Below are positions 10,300-21,669 of a stretch of DNA of 64,000 nt, in pieces. The translations under genes and the position numbers were made by a program. Every line of letters begins with the position of its first letter. Positions within the stretch are counted from its first letter, which is position 1. This DNA is from Syngnathus acus (Eukaryota > Chordata > Actinopteri > Syngnathiformes > Syngnathidae), in contig NC_051089.1 of the NCBI RefSeq assembly GCF_901709675.1, forward strand, positions 20,375,508 through 20,439,507. The letters are read 5' to 3'. The notes below the pieces were generated by a model. It was not told the origin of the DNA and searched no databases. It saw only the letters and a program-made list of their open reading frames with translations.

Positions 10300-11465
10300 C
10301 CGTAATTTTCGGACTATAAGTCGCGGTTTTTTTCATAGTTTGGGTGGGGGGGCGACTTATAATAAGGAGCGACTTGTGTTTTTTTTCAAAAATTTTCAAA
10401 AAAATAAAATAGTGAAACCGCGATAAACGAACCGCAATGTAGCAAGGGATTACTGTAATTTGAATTTTCAAGTGACGTCAGCAGCGCGACGTCGCGGTCA
10501 GCAGCGCGACGCGGCGTTGTTTACATAAAGGACAAAGATTGACTCGACGGAGCTCTCTTTCACTTCCGTGGATTGAAGTCGGGGGCCGGCGCTCGGCCGG
10601 GTAGCTGTCCAGGGACGGTGGATGGGGCTCGGACAATGCTTTTACGCACGCCCGGTCCTACTCTACCGAGCTGTCTTTCACCTCCGTGGATGGAAGTCGA
10701 GGGCCGTCGCTCGGCCGGGTGGCTGTCCGGGGATGGTGGATGGGGCTCGGTCATGGCTTTTATGCACGCCCGGTCCTATTCTATGGAGCTCTCTCCCCAC
10801 TTCCGTGGCTGGAAGTCCACGCCGCCACACGCCTGGAAGTTTGTTTTGTTAAATAAAGAGCCGTTTACCAAACCCACGTCTTTCCTTGAACTTTGTTAAC
10901 GCTACAATATAGTTATATAGTAGATCCGTGAGGCTGACGTCAGGGCGCACGCGCGGCGTTGTTGACAAAGGACGAGGAATTTGATCGATGGATTTAATGA
11001 TTTAGAATGCACAGATGGTTTGATAACATTATTGCTTATATAATAGTTATTTGATATATAATTTATATATCGTTATATGGGCCTGTGGAATATTTTGAAG
11101 TGCAAGAGTCAGAGGCGCGCACACATTGTTGACAAAGGACGATTGATGGATTTAATGAATTGGAGTGACACAGATGGTTTTATTAACGTGTTATTTATGT
11201 AATAGTTTTTTGAATAACTCTGAATTTTACGTCAGGGCCGTTCTCAGCTCTTAGTTTGTGTTTATGTCACGTTAGCATACCTATCGTTTAGCCTGTTGTT
11301 GCTCGTTCATGACTGTTCTTGGTGTTGGATTTTGTCGAATAAATTGCCCCCCAAAATGCGACTTATACTCCGGAGCGACTTATATATGTTTTTTTTCACT
11401 TTTTTGGGCATTTTATGGCTGATGCGACTTATACTCCGGAGCGATTTATAGTCCGAAAATTACGG
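10300..11465 (+). mobile_element. family-B pogo/Tigger-like element, complete ends (B4)
   Basis: Flanked by TA (10298-10299, 11466-11467). The inverted termini agree perfectly over about 20 bp (CCGTAATTTTCGGACTATAA) apart from one base further in. An internal motif at about 10419-10458 (ACCGCGATAAACGAACC to GGGATTACTG) matches the terminal repeat of a second Tigger family. A GC-rich minisatellite follows, then the family-B 3' region. No transposase. Confidence 0.88.
10548..10840 (+). repeat. GC-rich minisatellite, 118-bp period, in B4
   Basis: About two and a half units, each with CACGCCCGGTCCTA, GAGCTCTCTTTCAC or a variant, and GGCGCTCGGCCGGGT. Successive units start about 117-118 bp apart. 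Confidence 0.85.
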
Positions 11466-11467
11466 TA

Positions 11468-13345
11468 GGTAGGTATAAATCAGTAACTCATGAATCAGAT
11501 TACAATAATACAAACTAATCTCTGGTTTTCACTCAATTTTTCGTGTTCCAAGAAACAAGATATGTAACCAATACTGTCCCAAATGACCCAATTTACTGAC
11601 CCAATACTGACCCAATTTTTCTTCTCCAAATTGCAGCCTTTGAAAATTCCTTTTTACTACATTGCAAGGTCAACTTGAATTTGATTTCAAATCCAACCCT
11701 CGTGTAAATGTACCACAAAGGTCAGACTCAAGGCCCACAGCCCGGATATATCACGGCATGCCACTGCATGAAACATGTGAAAGCAGAAGGTAAGGGAGAT
11801 TACATGTGAACCTGCAGGCTCTTGCCACATGTAAACAAACACAGTGCAGCTCAGCCACTGACTAGCAGACGTCATGGAAAAGGAAAAAACATAGCATGTA
11901 CATAGACAACTTCAAGCAGCATCTCCTGGGATCTTCAGATTGAGCCAAAGGAAGAAAAGCAAATGCCTTAAAATGATTAAGGAAAACTCAAATTGTTACA
12001 CTTGTCTGCATTCTTCCTAAAACAAAGGCAAACAATTGCTGTTGCAGATTCATAAAAATAATATATTTCATCTGTTTTTGTTTTACATTTGTCATACAAT
12101 ATTTTACTGTATACACAAAACATAAGCAATTGCGCATTTCGTTTCCTTACTGTATCCTTACCATGGAAAAGAAGTACGGCCTTAATAAAAGGTATGTATC
12201 AGACAATGATTTTTGGTGCACCATTGCACCATAAGCATTAATATATTTCTAAAAGAACAATAAAAGCTTAATCCAAATTTCATCGTGCAGTATAATTTAT
12301 ACGTATCTTTCATTTTAAAAAGAAATATATACCTGTTGCTGACCCTAACCTTTAATTCATAAACATGACTAAATATTTTATCTTGTTCTTATACTGTTAT
12401 TAAGAAAACGGCAGATTTGGAATTAGGGATTTTTTTATATTGTTGACTAATTTTTTTTCCTTACAATTGTTGAATTTTTACCACAATGGCGAATTCAACC
12501 ACATATCTTATTTTAGAGAATACTACAAAATCAAAATAGTGACAATGTAATATTTTTTTCGGTTGCTAGATAAATAGAACTAATGCTCGCTGTAGTGTTT
12601 ATATTCTTTACAATGCCTTCTTTACTTTAACCATCAGATACTAACAAAGCAGTAAGTTTACTAATTATTCATATTGTGGTTTGGTAAAAGGGTTACTATT
12701 GGTTACTATTCACAGATTTTAAGAATGGCTAAAAATATTCTGTGGTGTGAATAGTCCTATCGTGCGTGTTAGTTTTAACAAAGCGATTACAGTATTTCAT
12801 TTCTTAAATACGGTTTTATATACATACCGACTGCTCTGGGGAGCGGTATGAGCGATTGAATCATTCTTCACTCTACGAATTTTGGAATTAACAGGCGAGA
12901 AGGTTAATAAATAGGGCTAGGCCAGTAGGCTACTAGTTTACATTTCTGTAAATCGTGGATGATACGCAGAACAAGTGCAGTGCAGTAGGACAATATGCAA
13001 AATTATCTTTGTGTCACTGAGAGTGAAGAAAGCAAAGCGCCAGCAAAAATAATGCGAGGGATTAACAAAAGGACACCGTACTTCAATATTGAAGCCTTTT
13101 TTACACATCGGTCAACTCATTCTGACAAAGAGAAGTTAGCAAAGCTGTACAGAACAGCACTGCTGCGAACGACCGCACAGTATGGGGGAAGGGGATGGAT
13201 GCTGGAGCTAGGCTGTGGCGGCCTGGCGGCGGGTTTAGCCCTCTTTTTATTTCACAGGCTCGGCAAACTGCATAATATTGAATTCTCGTTTCCAAACGAG
13301 GGCTTAACACGTTGGGTTCGTCCGAGATGTGAATAGAAGGTGCTG
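11468..13345. other. AT-rich unique sequence, presumed arnt2 intron 1
   Basis: No repeat or gene recognised. An ORF at 12995-13336 (113 codons) lies just inside the intron on the other strand. It has no recognisable domain and I do not call it. Confidence 0.5.
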
Positions 13346-13351
13346 ACTTAC

Positions 13352-13382
13352 CGGACGGATTGACCGCGGCGGGAGTTGCCAT
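13352..13382 (-). CDS. arnt2: arnt2 first coding exon (residues 1-10 plus 1 nt)
   Basis: ARNT2 is a bHLH-PAS partner of SIM1, NPAS4 and related factors in the nucleus. The exon reads MATPAAVNPS followed by the donor GTAAGT after a single G. Human ARNT2 begins MATPAAVNPP, nine of ten residues identical. The gene lies downstream of fah in the same orientation, as in mammals. No later exon (the GGKRRS-type basic stretch) is visible to the left, so intron 1 appears to run to the window edge. The surrounding 200 bp are GC-rich. The call rests on a short exon and synteny together. Confidence 0.8.
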
Positions 13383-13453
13383 GTTTCCTCCACGGAGAAA
13401 AATAACAAAACGGCAGCGGTGGGGATGACGCACAATACGTCAAGAGAGCCCAG

Positions 13454-13455
<2 letters not shown>

Positions 13456-13540
<85 letters not shown>
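13456..13540. repeat. (GA)n / (CT)n microsatellite upstream of arnt2 exon 1
   Basis: About 42 uninterrupted GA units on the plus strand, so CT on the arnt2 sense strand. It lies 74-158 bp upstream of the arnt2 ATG, in the likely 5' UTR or core promoter. Confidence 0.95.
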
Positions 13541-13543
<3 letters not shown>

Positions 13544-14009
13544 CTTTTTAGTTTAATGTCATCCACATTGGTAAAAATAGCGGTTTTCTGCAGGCTTGGC
13601 ACGCGAGGCTCCCTCAAGCCGCCTGTCGTCGAAAATCTGCTCTGGGTGATCAGAGGCACTTGAATTAATCGATTCTGTCTATTGTTAAAGAACAGATTGT
13701 GTGAAAGCAGACTAAATTGAACGCAAGATGTCTGGATGGTAACACCGCGAGATCTTTGGGCTCCTTGAATAAATTATTGTTACACCCAGCAAAGGGCACA
13801 GTGACGAATAGAAATTAGATGAAAATCGTTTGGGAAAGTGTGTCCATTCCAAAATTTTGATTTGTTCTGACAGTTGCTCCTTTCATATCTGCGCCCCTGT
13901 TCAACACTGCACTGGATATGATAAAAATTACATGTATGCTTTTACACACAAGTAAAATAATTTCACACACACTGCTGAAACCCTCTTAATAATACTACTG
14001 AGATTTTAA

Positions 14010-15885
14010 TTGAACAGGAAGGCGTTTCAGTTTAACAGGAAAGCAGCTAAAATGAGGCAGTGTGGGCTATCGATCGTCATGGCGGCTGTTTACATTCCAC
14101 CACACGCACGTGCGAGTGAAGCCACGCAGATGCTGGCTGACCAGGTAACAGACATGGAGAAACTTCTACCAAACTCACTAATCATTGTTCTGGGTGATCT
14201 TAACAGGGAGAACTTCGTACACGAACTCCCCAGATACAGACAGCACGTAACGTGTCCCACCAGAGGGGCACAGACTCTGGACCACTGCTACACCGTGATT
14301 AAGGATGCATACCACTCTGCGGCTCGTGCAGCTTTAGGACTCTCGGACCACTGTCTAGTTCATCTGATCCCGGCCTACAGGCAGAAACTAAAAACTTCTA
14401 AGCCTGTGGTGAGGACTGTGAGGAAGTGGACAGTGGAGTCAAGGCAGGACCTCCAAGCCTGCTTTGACTGCACCGATTGGGGAGTTTTCGAAGCTGCAAC
14501 TTCAGACCTGCATGAACTCACTGACACTGTCACATCATACATCAGTTTTTGTGAGGATCTGTGTGTGCAGACTAAGACCTGCACGTACAACAACGACAAA
14601 CTTTGGTTTACACCGAACCTCAGGAGGCTGCGCAAAGTCAAGGAGGAGGCCTACAGGAGCGGCGACCGCGACCTGTTCAAGCAGACCAGAAACACACTGA
14701 ACCGAGAGGTCAAGAAAGCCAGGAGGTGCTACGGGGAGAGCCTGATGAGACACCTCTCTGCCAATCCTGATCCCTCAACAGTGTGGAAAGGTCTGCAGAG
14801 CATCACGGGCTTCAAGAAACGAACCCCCCGTCCTGTGGAAAGCCCAAGGCTGGCTAACCAGCTAAACAGGTTCTACTGCAGGTTTGATCGGTCCTCCCAC
14901 ACAACGGGACTTCCTGCAGCACAATCTACATACTCACCTCTCCCCACAACTGCTCCGTCCACACCTCTATCAACGTTGTCACCCACTCTCTCTCTTGCAG
15001 AGGCCGCGCCCGCACTCCAGATCCGCGAGGAGGAAGTGCGCCAGATGTTCCGGGGACAAAAGACCAGGAAGGCACCGGGCCCAGACGGCGTGTCACCTTC
15101 CTGCTTGAAAGTCTGTGCTGAGCAGCTGGCGCCCACCTTTGCACGGATCTTCAACCGTTCTCTGGAGCTGTGTGAGGTGCCCTCTTGCTTCAAGAGCTCC
15201 ACCATCGTTCCAGTGGCCAAGAAGCCCGACATCACAGGTTTGAATGACTATAGACCTGTCGCACTGACATCTGTGGTCATGAAATCTTTCGAGAGGTTAG
15301 TGCTGAACCACCTGAAGGATGTCACGGGCCCCCTGCTTGACCCCCTCCAGTTTGCCTACCGGGCAAACAGGTCGGTGGATGATGCGGTCAACATGGGACT
15401 GCACTACATCCTGCACCACCTGGACACCCCAGGAACGTACGCCAGGATCCTGTTCGTGGACTTCAGCTCGGCGTTCAACACCATCGCTCCTGACATCCTC
15501 CAACAGAAGCTCATCCAGCTTGCGGTGCCTGCCTCCACCTGTCAGTGGATCACCAGCTTCCTGACCAACAGGAGACAGTGTGTGAGGCTGGGGGGCACCA
15601 CATCTGACACCCGGACCACCAATACTGGAGCCCCTCAGGGGTGCGTCCTCTCCCGACTGCTCTTCTCTCTCTACACCAACGATTTCTCCTCAGGTGACTC
15701 TCCTGTGAAGCTCCTGAAGTATGCAGACGACACCACTCTCATCGGACTGATCCAGGACGGTGATGAGACTGCGTACAGACAGGAGGTGGAGCGGCTGGTC
15801 CACTGGTGCAGCCAAAACCACCTGGAGCTGAACCCGCTCAAGACCGTGGAGATGACAGTGGACTTCAGGCGAGACCCTTCACCAC
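14010..15885 (+). pseudogene. LINE ORF2 fragment: endonuclease C-terminal half and reverse transcriptase
   Basis: Visible blocks in order: AAVYIPPHARASEAT, LGDLNRE and LGLSDHCLVHL (AP endonuclease), RKAPGPDGV, LNDYRPVALTSVVMKSFE, FVDFSSAFNTI (catalytic Asp), GAPQGCVLS and KYADDTT (double Asp), up to TVDFRRDPS. There the frame runs into an L2-like insertion. The reading is uninterrupted until then; the ORF's last 50 codons are foreign sequence. Confidence 0.85.
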
Positions 15886-16937
15886 TTTTACCCCTCACCT
15901 CTTTCCCCTTGGTACTGTCATCCGCAAACTCAATCTGGACTTCCACTGCTACGCTGATGACACCCAGATCTACATACGTACGACACCAACCCGTAACCCT
16001 TCCCTCACTCATTTTGAAACCTGCATCTCTACAATAAAAGCATGGCTGACCCACAACTTTCTCAAACTCAACAGTGACAAAACAGAGCTCCTCCTCATAG
16101 GCACTAAATCCTCCCTTAACAAAACTGGATCCATCACACTCACCATCGACTCCTCAAACATCACTCCCTCCCCTCTGGCACGCAATCTTGGCGTTATTTT
16201 TGACCCCACACTGTCCTTTCAACCTCATGTTAGCTCAGTTGTCAAGACCTCCAACTTCCACCTCCGACGCATCGCTAAAATCCGGCACTGCCTTTCTCTC
16301 CCTGCCGCAGAATCTCTCATCCACGCCTTCATCTCATCCCGGCTTGATTACTGCAACTCCCTTCTCACTGGAATCACTGCTCACTCACTCCATCGACTTC
16401 AACTAGTCCAAAACTCTGCTGCCCGCCTCCTTACCCACACCCGGTCCCGTGAACACATCACTCCTGTTCTCCACTCTATTCACTGGCTCCCCATGAAGGA
16501 GCGTATCATCTTCAAGATACTCCTCCTCACCTTCAAAGCCCTTCACCACCTGGCTCCCACTTACCTATCCGACCTCCTTGTCCCCTACTGCCCCAACCGT
16601 CCCCTCCGATCCTCCAATACTTCACGTCTGACAGTCCCAAAATCCAAACTCAAATCCTTCGGTGACAGAGCCTTTTCCTGCACATCACCCCGACTCTGGA
16701 ACTCTCTCCCCCAGTCTGTCTGTGACTCACCCACACTCCCCATATTTAAGTCCCGTCTAAAAACTTACCTCTTCTTCCAAGCGCATGACCTCCCCTACCC
16801 ATAACTGGTTTCCTCTTCTTAAGTTTACCCGATTGTTTCCTCCCCGTCCCCCTCCCCTCATGTATGTCTTTGCCTTGTTCCCTGTAAGCGTCTTTGGGTG
16901 TTTGAAAAGCGCTATACAAATTTAATGAATTATTATT
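15886..16937 (+). mobile_element. L2-like LINE insertion, 5' truncated (first)
   Basis: Begins in the RT palm (HCYADDTQIYI with double Asp) and continues LNSDKTELLLIGTKSSL, ARNLGVIFDPTLSF, HAFISSRLDYCNSLL, LLTHTRSREHITPVLH, HWLPMKERIIFKILLL, to a stop near 16803. The 3' UTR ends with the L2-style AAAAGCGCTATACAAATTTA and (ATT)n. Boundaries are approximate because no clear target duplication was found. Confidence 0.8.
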
Positions 16938-17308
16938 ACTATCCGCAGTAATACTATTCTCTCCACAGACACCTTCAAGTTCCTGGGAACCACAATCTCT
17001 CGGGACCTGAAATGGACTGGCCACATAGACTCTGTCTGGAAGAAGGCCCAGCAGAGGCTGTACTTCCTGAGACAGCTCGAGAAGTTCAACCTGCCGCGAG
17101 AGCTCCTGAAGACCTTCTACACTGCCATCATCCAGTCTGTCCTCTGCACCTCCATCACTGTCTGGTTTGGATCGGCCTCCAAACAAGACAAGCACAGACT
17201 GCAACGGACAATCAGGACTGCAGAAAAGATAATTGGAATCAACCTCCCATCTATCCAAGACTTGTACCTGTCCAGGACCAGGAAACGTGCAAGGAACATC
17301 TCTACAGA

Positions 17309-18491
17309 TGAGAGAGAATTGGTCCAACTCGTTTTCAACACTTGTTCAAGGAAACCGCTATAACTATAGATAACCGTACTATCACTCAGAGCGATACTGT
17401 AACTAATCTCGGGGTAATGTTTGACCAAACTCTCTCCTTTCAAAAGCACATTAAGAATATAACCAGAATTGCGTTCTTTCACCTTCGTAATATTGCAAAG
17501 ATTCGTCCGATCCTCTCGACCGGTGATGCGGAAACTATTATACATGCGTTCGTCACGTCGCGCCTGGACTACTGTAATGTACTATTCTCTGGTCTTCCTA
17601 AGTCCCGCATCAAAAGTCTACAGTTAGTACAAAATGCTGCTGCAAGGCTGCTCTCACGGACAAGAAAATTTGATCACATTACCCCAATATTAGCCAACTT
17701 ACATTGGCTCCCGGTCCATTTAAGATGTGACTTCAAGGGTCTTCTATTAACCTATAAATCATTGCATGGCTTAGCGCCTTCGTATCTCGTCGACCTAGTT
17801 GTTCCTTATGCTCCGTCTCGTAACCTTCGTTCGCAAAACGCTACCCTTTTAGCGACACCGAGGGCCAAGAAAGTGTCTGCAGGGTCTAGAGCATTTTCTA
17901 TCCGGGCTCCAGAGCTTTGGAATGCCCTCCCAATGGATATTAGGACTGCTACCTCAGTAGAAACATTTAAGACACGTTTAAAGACACATTTCTATGACAT
18001 GGCCTTTAACTAACTTGGAGTGGCCGATTCGGCCGGAGTTTGTTTTTGTTTTCTCTCCCCCCCCCCCCCTCCCCGGCCGGGGAGGTGGTTAGGTGGCACC
18101 CAAGCTGACAGCGGCTATCTGGATTCTTGTGGGCTAATTCAGGTTGGGGGAACTGCAGCTCAACCTCCACAGCCAGGATAGCAGAGGGCTCCTCTGGCAG
18201 CCCTTCACTCTGACTTGGACATCTACTTTTGATTTTCATATTATGTATTATTTGTGCCCTCTCTGCATCCATTACAACCTGGTGATCCTGAAAGGGGGAT
18301 CCTTCCATCTGTGGTCCCTTCTCAAGGTTTCTCATTTTCCCCGGGCAGGGGTTTTGAGTTTTTCCTTGCCCTTTTGGGAGCTTAAGATCAGGGGATGCTT
18401 TGAGAATAATTGTCAATTTTTGTCTATGTGAAGCCCTTTGAGACTGCTTGTGATTTAGGGCTATACAAATAAACTTGACTTGACTTGACTT
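17309..18491 (+). mobile_element. L2-like LINE insertion, 5' truncated (second), 5-bp TSD
   Basis: Flanked by ACAGA at 17304-17308 and 18492-18496. Removing it restores the host LINE sequence. It codes VTNLGVMFDQTLSFQKH through HAFVTSRLDYCNVLF and HITPILANLHWLPVHLR to a stop at 18013. It ends with TTTAGGGCTATACAAATAAA and a (CTTGA)n tail. The 3' UTR contains the shared module at 18254-18420. Confidence 0.9.
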
Positions 18492-19384
18492 ACAGACCCT
18501 TCTCACCCAGGTTGCAGTCTGTTTGAACTACTTCCCTCCGGACGGCGTTATAGAGCTCGGTACGCCAAAACCAGCAGACACAGAGACAGCTTCTTCCCCC
18601 AGGCTGTTGCTCTGATGAACTCACACCACTCTTAGAGTCTCAGAGTCATTACTGTGCAATAACATCCTGCTCTCCACACCTTTTTTGAATTTGTCTACAC
18701 TGTTTGTACTATGTGTCCTCTGAATCCATTGCAGCCTGGTCGTCCTGGATAAGGGATCTTCCCATCTGTGGTCTCTTCTCAAGGTTTCTCATTTCCCCGA
18801 GCTGGAGTTTTGAGTTTTTCCTTGCCCTCTTGGGAGTTTAAGATCAGGGGATGTTTGAGAATATTTGCCATTTTTCACATGTCCTGAGTGTTGTTAGTCA
18901 CCTAAATGTTGAACAGAGGGTGTGATTTACCGAAGCAAATTCCGTGTTTGGCACGCTCAAACATGGCGAATAAAAACTCATGAATTTTGACCCTTGAATC
19001 TTTTCTTTGGAGCATTCTAAGGATGCACATGGAGCACATGGTGGATAATCGCCAGGGGGAACACTAGAGTAACAGTGCTTAAAATGAATCTTCATTGGTT
19101 CTTTTTTGTTTATTAATGCAAACATTATTTGATGATGTGCAAGGTAATGAAGGGGATTTAATAAATATATTTATATCATTTAAATAAATATATAATATAT
19201 AAAAATGTTCACCAGCGCTTTGCAGTGTATTGACTCGCTTCAGAAAAATGAGCCCAATAATTTTGACCAGGAAAGTCTTTATCGAGTGCTTGATGACTAC
19301 ACAAGAACTATATCTGCTCTTCAAGCGACAGTGTCCAGACATGATGCTGTCGCTGGGGGTAGATTGTTGAAATTTGTGAGTCTA

Positions 19385-20054
19385 GTCAAACCTCGGTTTT
19401 CGACCACAATCCGTTCCAGAAGGCGGTTCGAGAAGTGAATCGTTCGAATTTCAAATCTTTTTTCCCCATTACAAATAATGGGAAAAAAAATCCGTTCCAA
19501 GAAATACCCCGCCTTTTTTAAGCATTTTTTCATTTGCGCATTTTTGTCCGATCGCACAACTGCAGCGCACCGCCGAACGCGTAACCGTAGAGCGCCGCCA
19601 ACTGCACCGTGCTGGTCGCATTATGGTGACAGAGCCGTCGCTGAAATTTAGAAAATATTTTTAAAGTCCTGATGTACTTTCCAAAGTTTAAGTGGACCTC
19701 AGTGCGCAGGGGGCTTAATTTGGTCCGATCGCGCAACCGCAGCGCGCCGGGCGCTCACTGTCGCATTGCTTTAAGAGCGTCTTTGTGTTTTAGGATGGCT
19801 TTACTGCTCCCACTTGCTTTCTTTGGAGGCATGATTAGGTGTTAATAAAATCCTCAAAGTAACGAAAATACAATAATAACGGAGTCAGTCGGCATCCGGG
19901 CCGCGCGGTCGGGTTTTCTCGGGTCCTCTCGGCTCATCTCGCGAGGTTCGACCTCCGAAATTTGTTCGACAACCGAAGCAAAAAAATCTCGAATTTTTCG
20001 TTCGAATTCCGATTTGTTCGAGAATCGGGACGTTCGCAAATCGAGGTTTGACTG
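19385..20054. mobile_element. Tigger-like MITE, family E, copy 1
   Basis: TA-flanked; the left end GTCAAACCTCGGTTTTCGA is inverted at the right end (AATCGAGGTTTGACTG). Inside are GC-rich blocks CGATCGCACAACTGCAGCGC and CGATCGCGCAACCGCAGCGC. No intact ORF. Confidence 0.75.
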
Positions 20055-20304
20055 TACAAGGATTGTGATTTGTGGTTTGAAATTTATTCAATCTAAAATG
20101 TATTAAGTCTACTGTAGTAGGTTAATATTGTGTGAGTATTGGTAAATGCCAGAAAGAACGAATTTTATGGTGCAGTACAGAATGGAAAAATCTAATACGT
20201 ACAACAAAAATGTTCCTATAATGTAGTGTGTGTGTGTGTTATTTATTGGTGTACCCGGTGTGAACGATGAAACCTGTGAAGCACATGAGCCAGCAAAACA
20301 ACTA

Positions 20305-21205
20305 CCATTTTTTTCCAGGTATAATGCGCAAAATTTAACTAATTTATTGTCCTAAAATCTGGGGTGCGCATTATACATGGGTACAATTTTTTTTTTTTTT
20401 TTTTTTAAGAAAATCATGGTACAACAATTTTTTAAGAAAATCTTGTCACGGATGGTTCTTTACAACGTCACTTTCCTCTCTTTTCATTTTAACCTAACTG
20501 ATCGCGGTGGTGCCTTTCTGGGCAGTCGGAGAAGTCAATGCCAACAAAAAAAAATACATCCAGCCTAGTTAAGAAATCACCAGAAAGATCACCATGACAA
20601 TTGTGAATAATAAATAAATAATTATTATATATATTATTATTATAATAATAATAAATAATTGTGATAAATAACTGGAACATCACTCAAATATTGGTGATCC
20701 CGTTGAGAGTCTCACATATTTCTTCGCTATCGAGTTTGCTACTGCATGCGTAGTGATACTGACCGGCAGAATAACATCCGGTTGTTCCCAAAGATGATCT
20801 TTTTTCTGAAATAATTTTACGTTTACGGACTTAAGTAACCCGGCCGGGTCATACCAAAGACTATAAAAATGGGACCCATTGCCTCCCTGCTTGGCACTCA
20901 GCATTAAGGGTTGGAATTGGGGGGTTAGATCACCAAATGATTCCCGAGCGCGGCGCCGCTGCTGCTCACTGCTCCCCTCTCCCCCAGGGGATGGATCAAA
21001 ATCACACGGGGATGGGTCAAATGCAGAGGACAAATTTCACCACACCCAGATGCGTGTGTGACGATCATTGGGACTTTAAAAAAAAAAAAAAAGTCAAAAT
21101 TTGGGTGCGTATTATACATGGGTACAGGCTTTTTTTCCAGCATCGACATGCCATTTTTAGGGTGCGTATTATACATGGGGGCGCATTATACATGGAAAAA
21201 AACGG
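20305..21205. mobile_element. family-C Tigger-like MITE, copy 1, hosting a SINE
   Basis: TA-flanked with inverted ends CCATTTTTTTCCAGGTATAA and TTATACATGGAAAAAAACGG. Interrupted by a 5'-truncated SINE at 20838-21085. Related copies are at 38594 and 55780. Confidence 0.8.
20838..21085 (+). mobile_element. tRNA-derived SINE, copy 2, 5' truncated
   Basis: Begins at CCCGGCCGGGTCATACC, downstream of the B box, and keeps the body and a GGGACTTT plus A-rich end. Inserted in the family-C MITE. Confidence 0.85.
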
Positions 21206-21669
21206 TATATACCAATCAGTCTTCGTGGACCCTAAATCTGACTTATTTAACATCGTTGTCCAACCTAGGAACCGCCGGCATGCTCAACAGTCCTGATGGT
21301 CAAGACCCTAATGCAAGGAACACAACAACCACAAAACACAAACACTCCCAATACCACCCCACCTGAAAAATTACACTATTGACTACCCCTTTCCACTTGC
21401 CAAACCCACTTCTCAACCCAGACATAAATAGATATACCCGAGTATGCTTTTAATTCATTGGACTACCATAATACGGGTCTACACTGAAGGCCCTTTTTAT
21501 TCTTCTCAAAAAACGGTTTGAACCTGATGCAAACATTGATGTCAACAATAATTGGATGAAATGACCTTCCCGTTTGATTCCCACAAGAGCGAGCTCCAAA
21601 TAATGGCAACAGCCGTTGTGATTTCCCAAATACTCATTATCTCTATTCACTGTTGGGGAAGTAGCCTGT

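Larger units (their letters stand above)
14050..19008 (+). mobile_element. Rex1-like LINE split by two L2-like insertions
   Basis: The reading runs endonuclease part (VLGDLNRE, LSDHCLV) and reverse transcriptase to about 15885. It resumes at about 16938 (TFKFLGTTISRDLKW to LPSIQDLYLSRTRKRARNIST) and again at 18492 (DPSHPGCSLFELLPSGRRYR to a stop). The 3' UTR extends to about 19008 with AATAAAAACTC and a TTGAATC-rich end. A second fragment of the same 3' end lies at 26665-26829. It is 5' truncated near 14050. Confidence 0.85.

Noticed and set aside
12995-13336. 113-codon ORF beside arnt2 exon 1
   Set aside because: No domain or homology recognised and antisense to the arnt2 intron; an open frame this size is expected by chance in GC-richer sequence.
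1-13351. Search for arnt2 exon 2 on the minus strand
   Set aside because: No splice-flanked segment coding the expected basic GGKRRS-type stretch was found; exon 2 is presumed left of the window.
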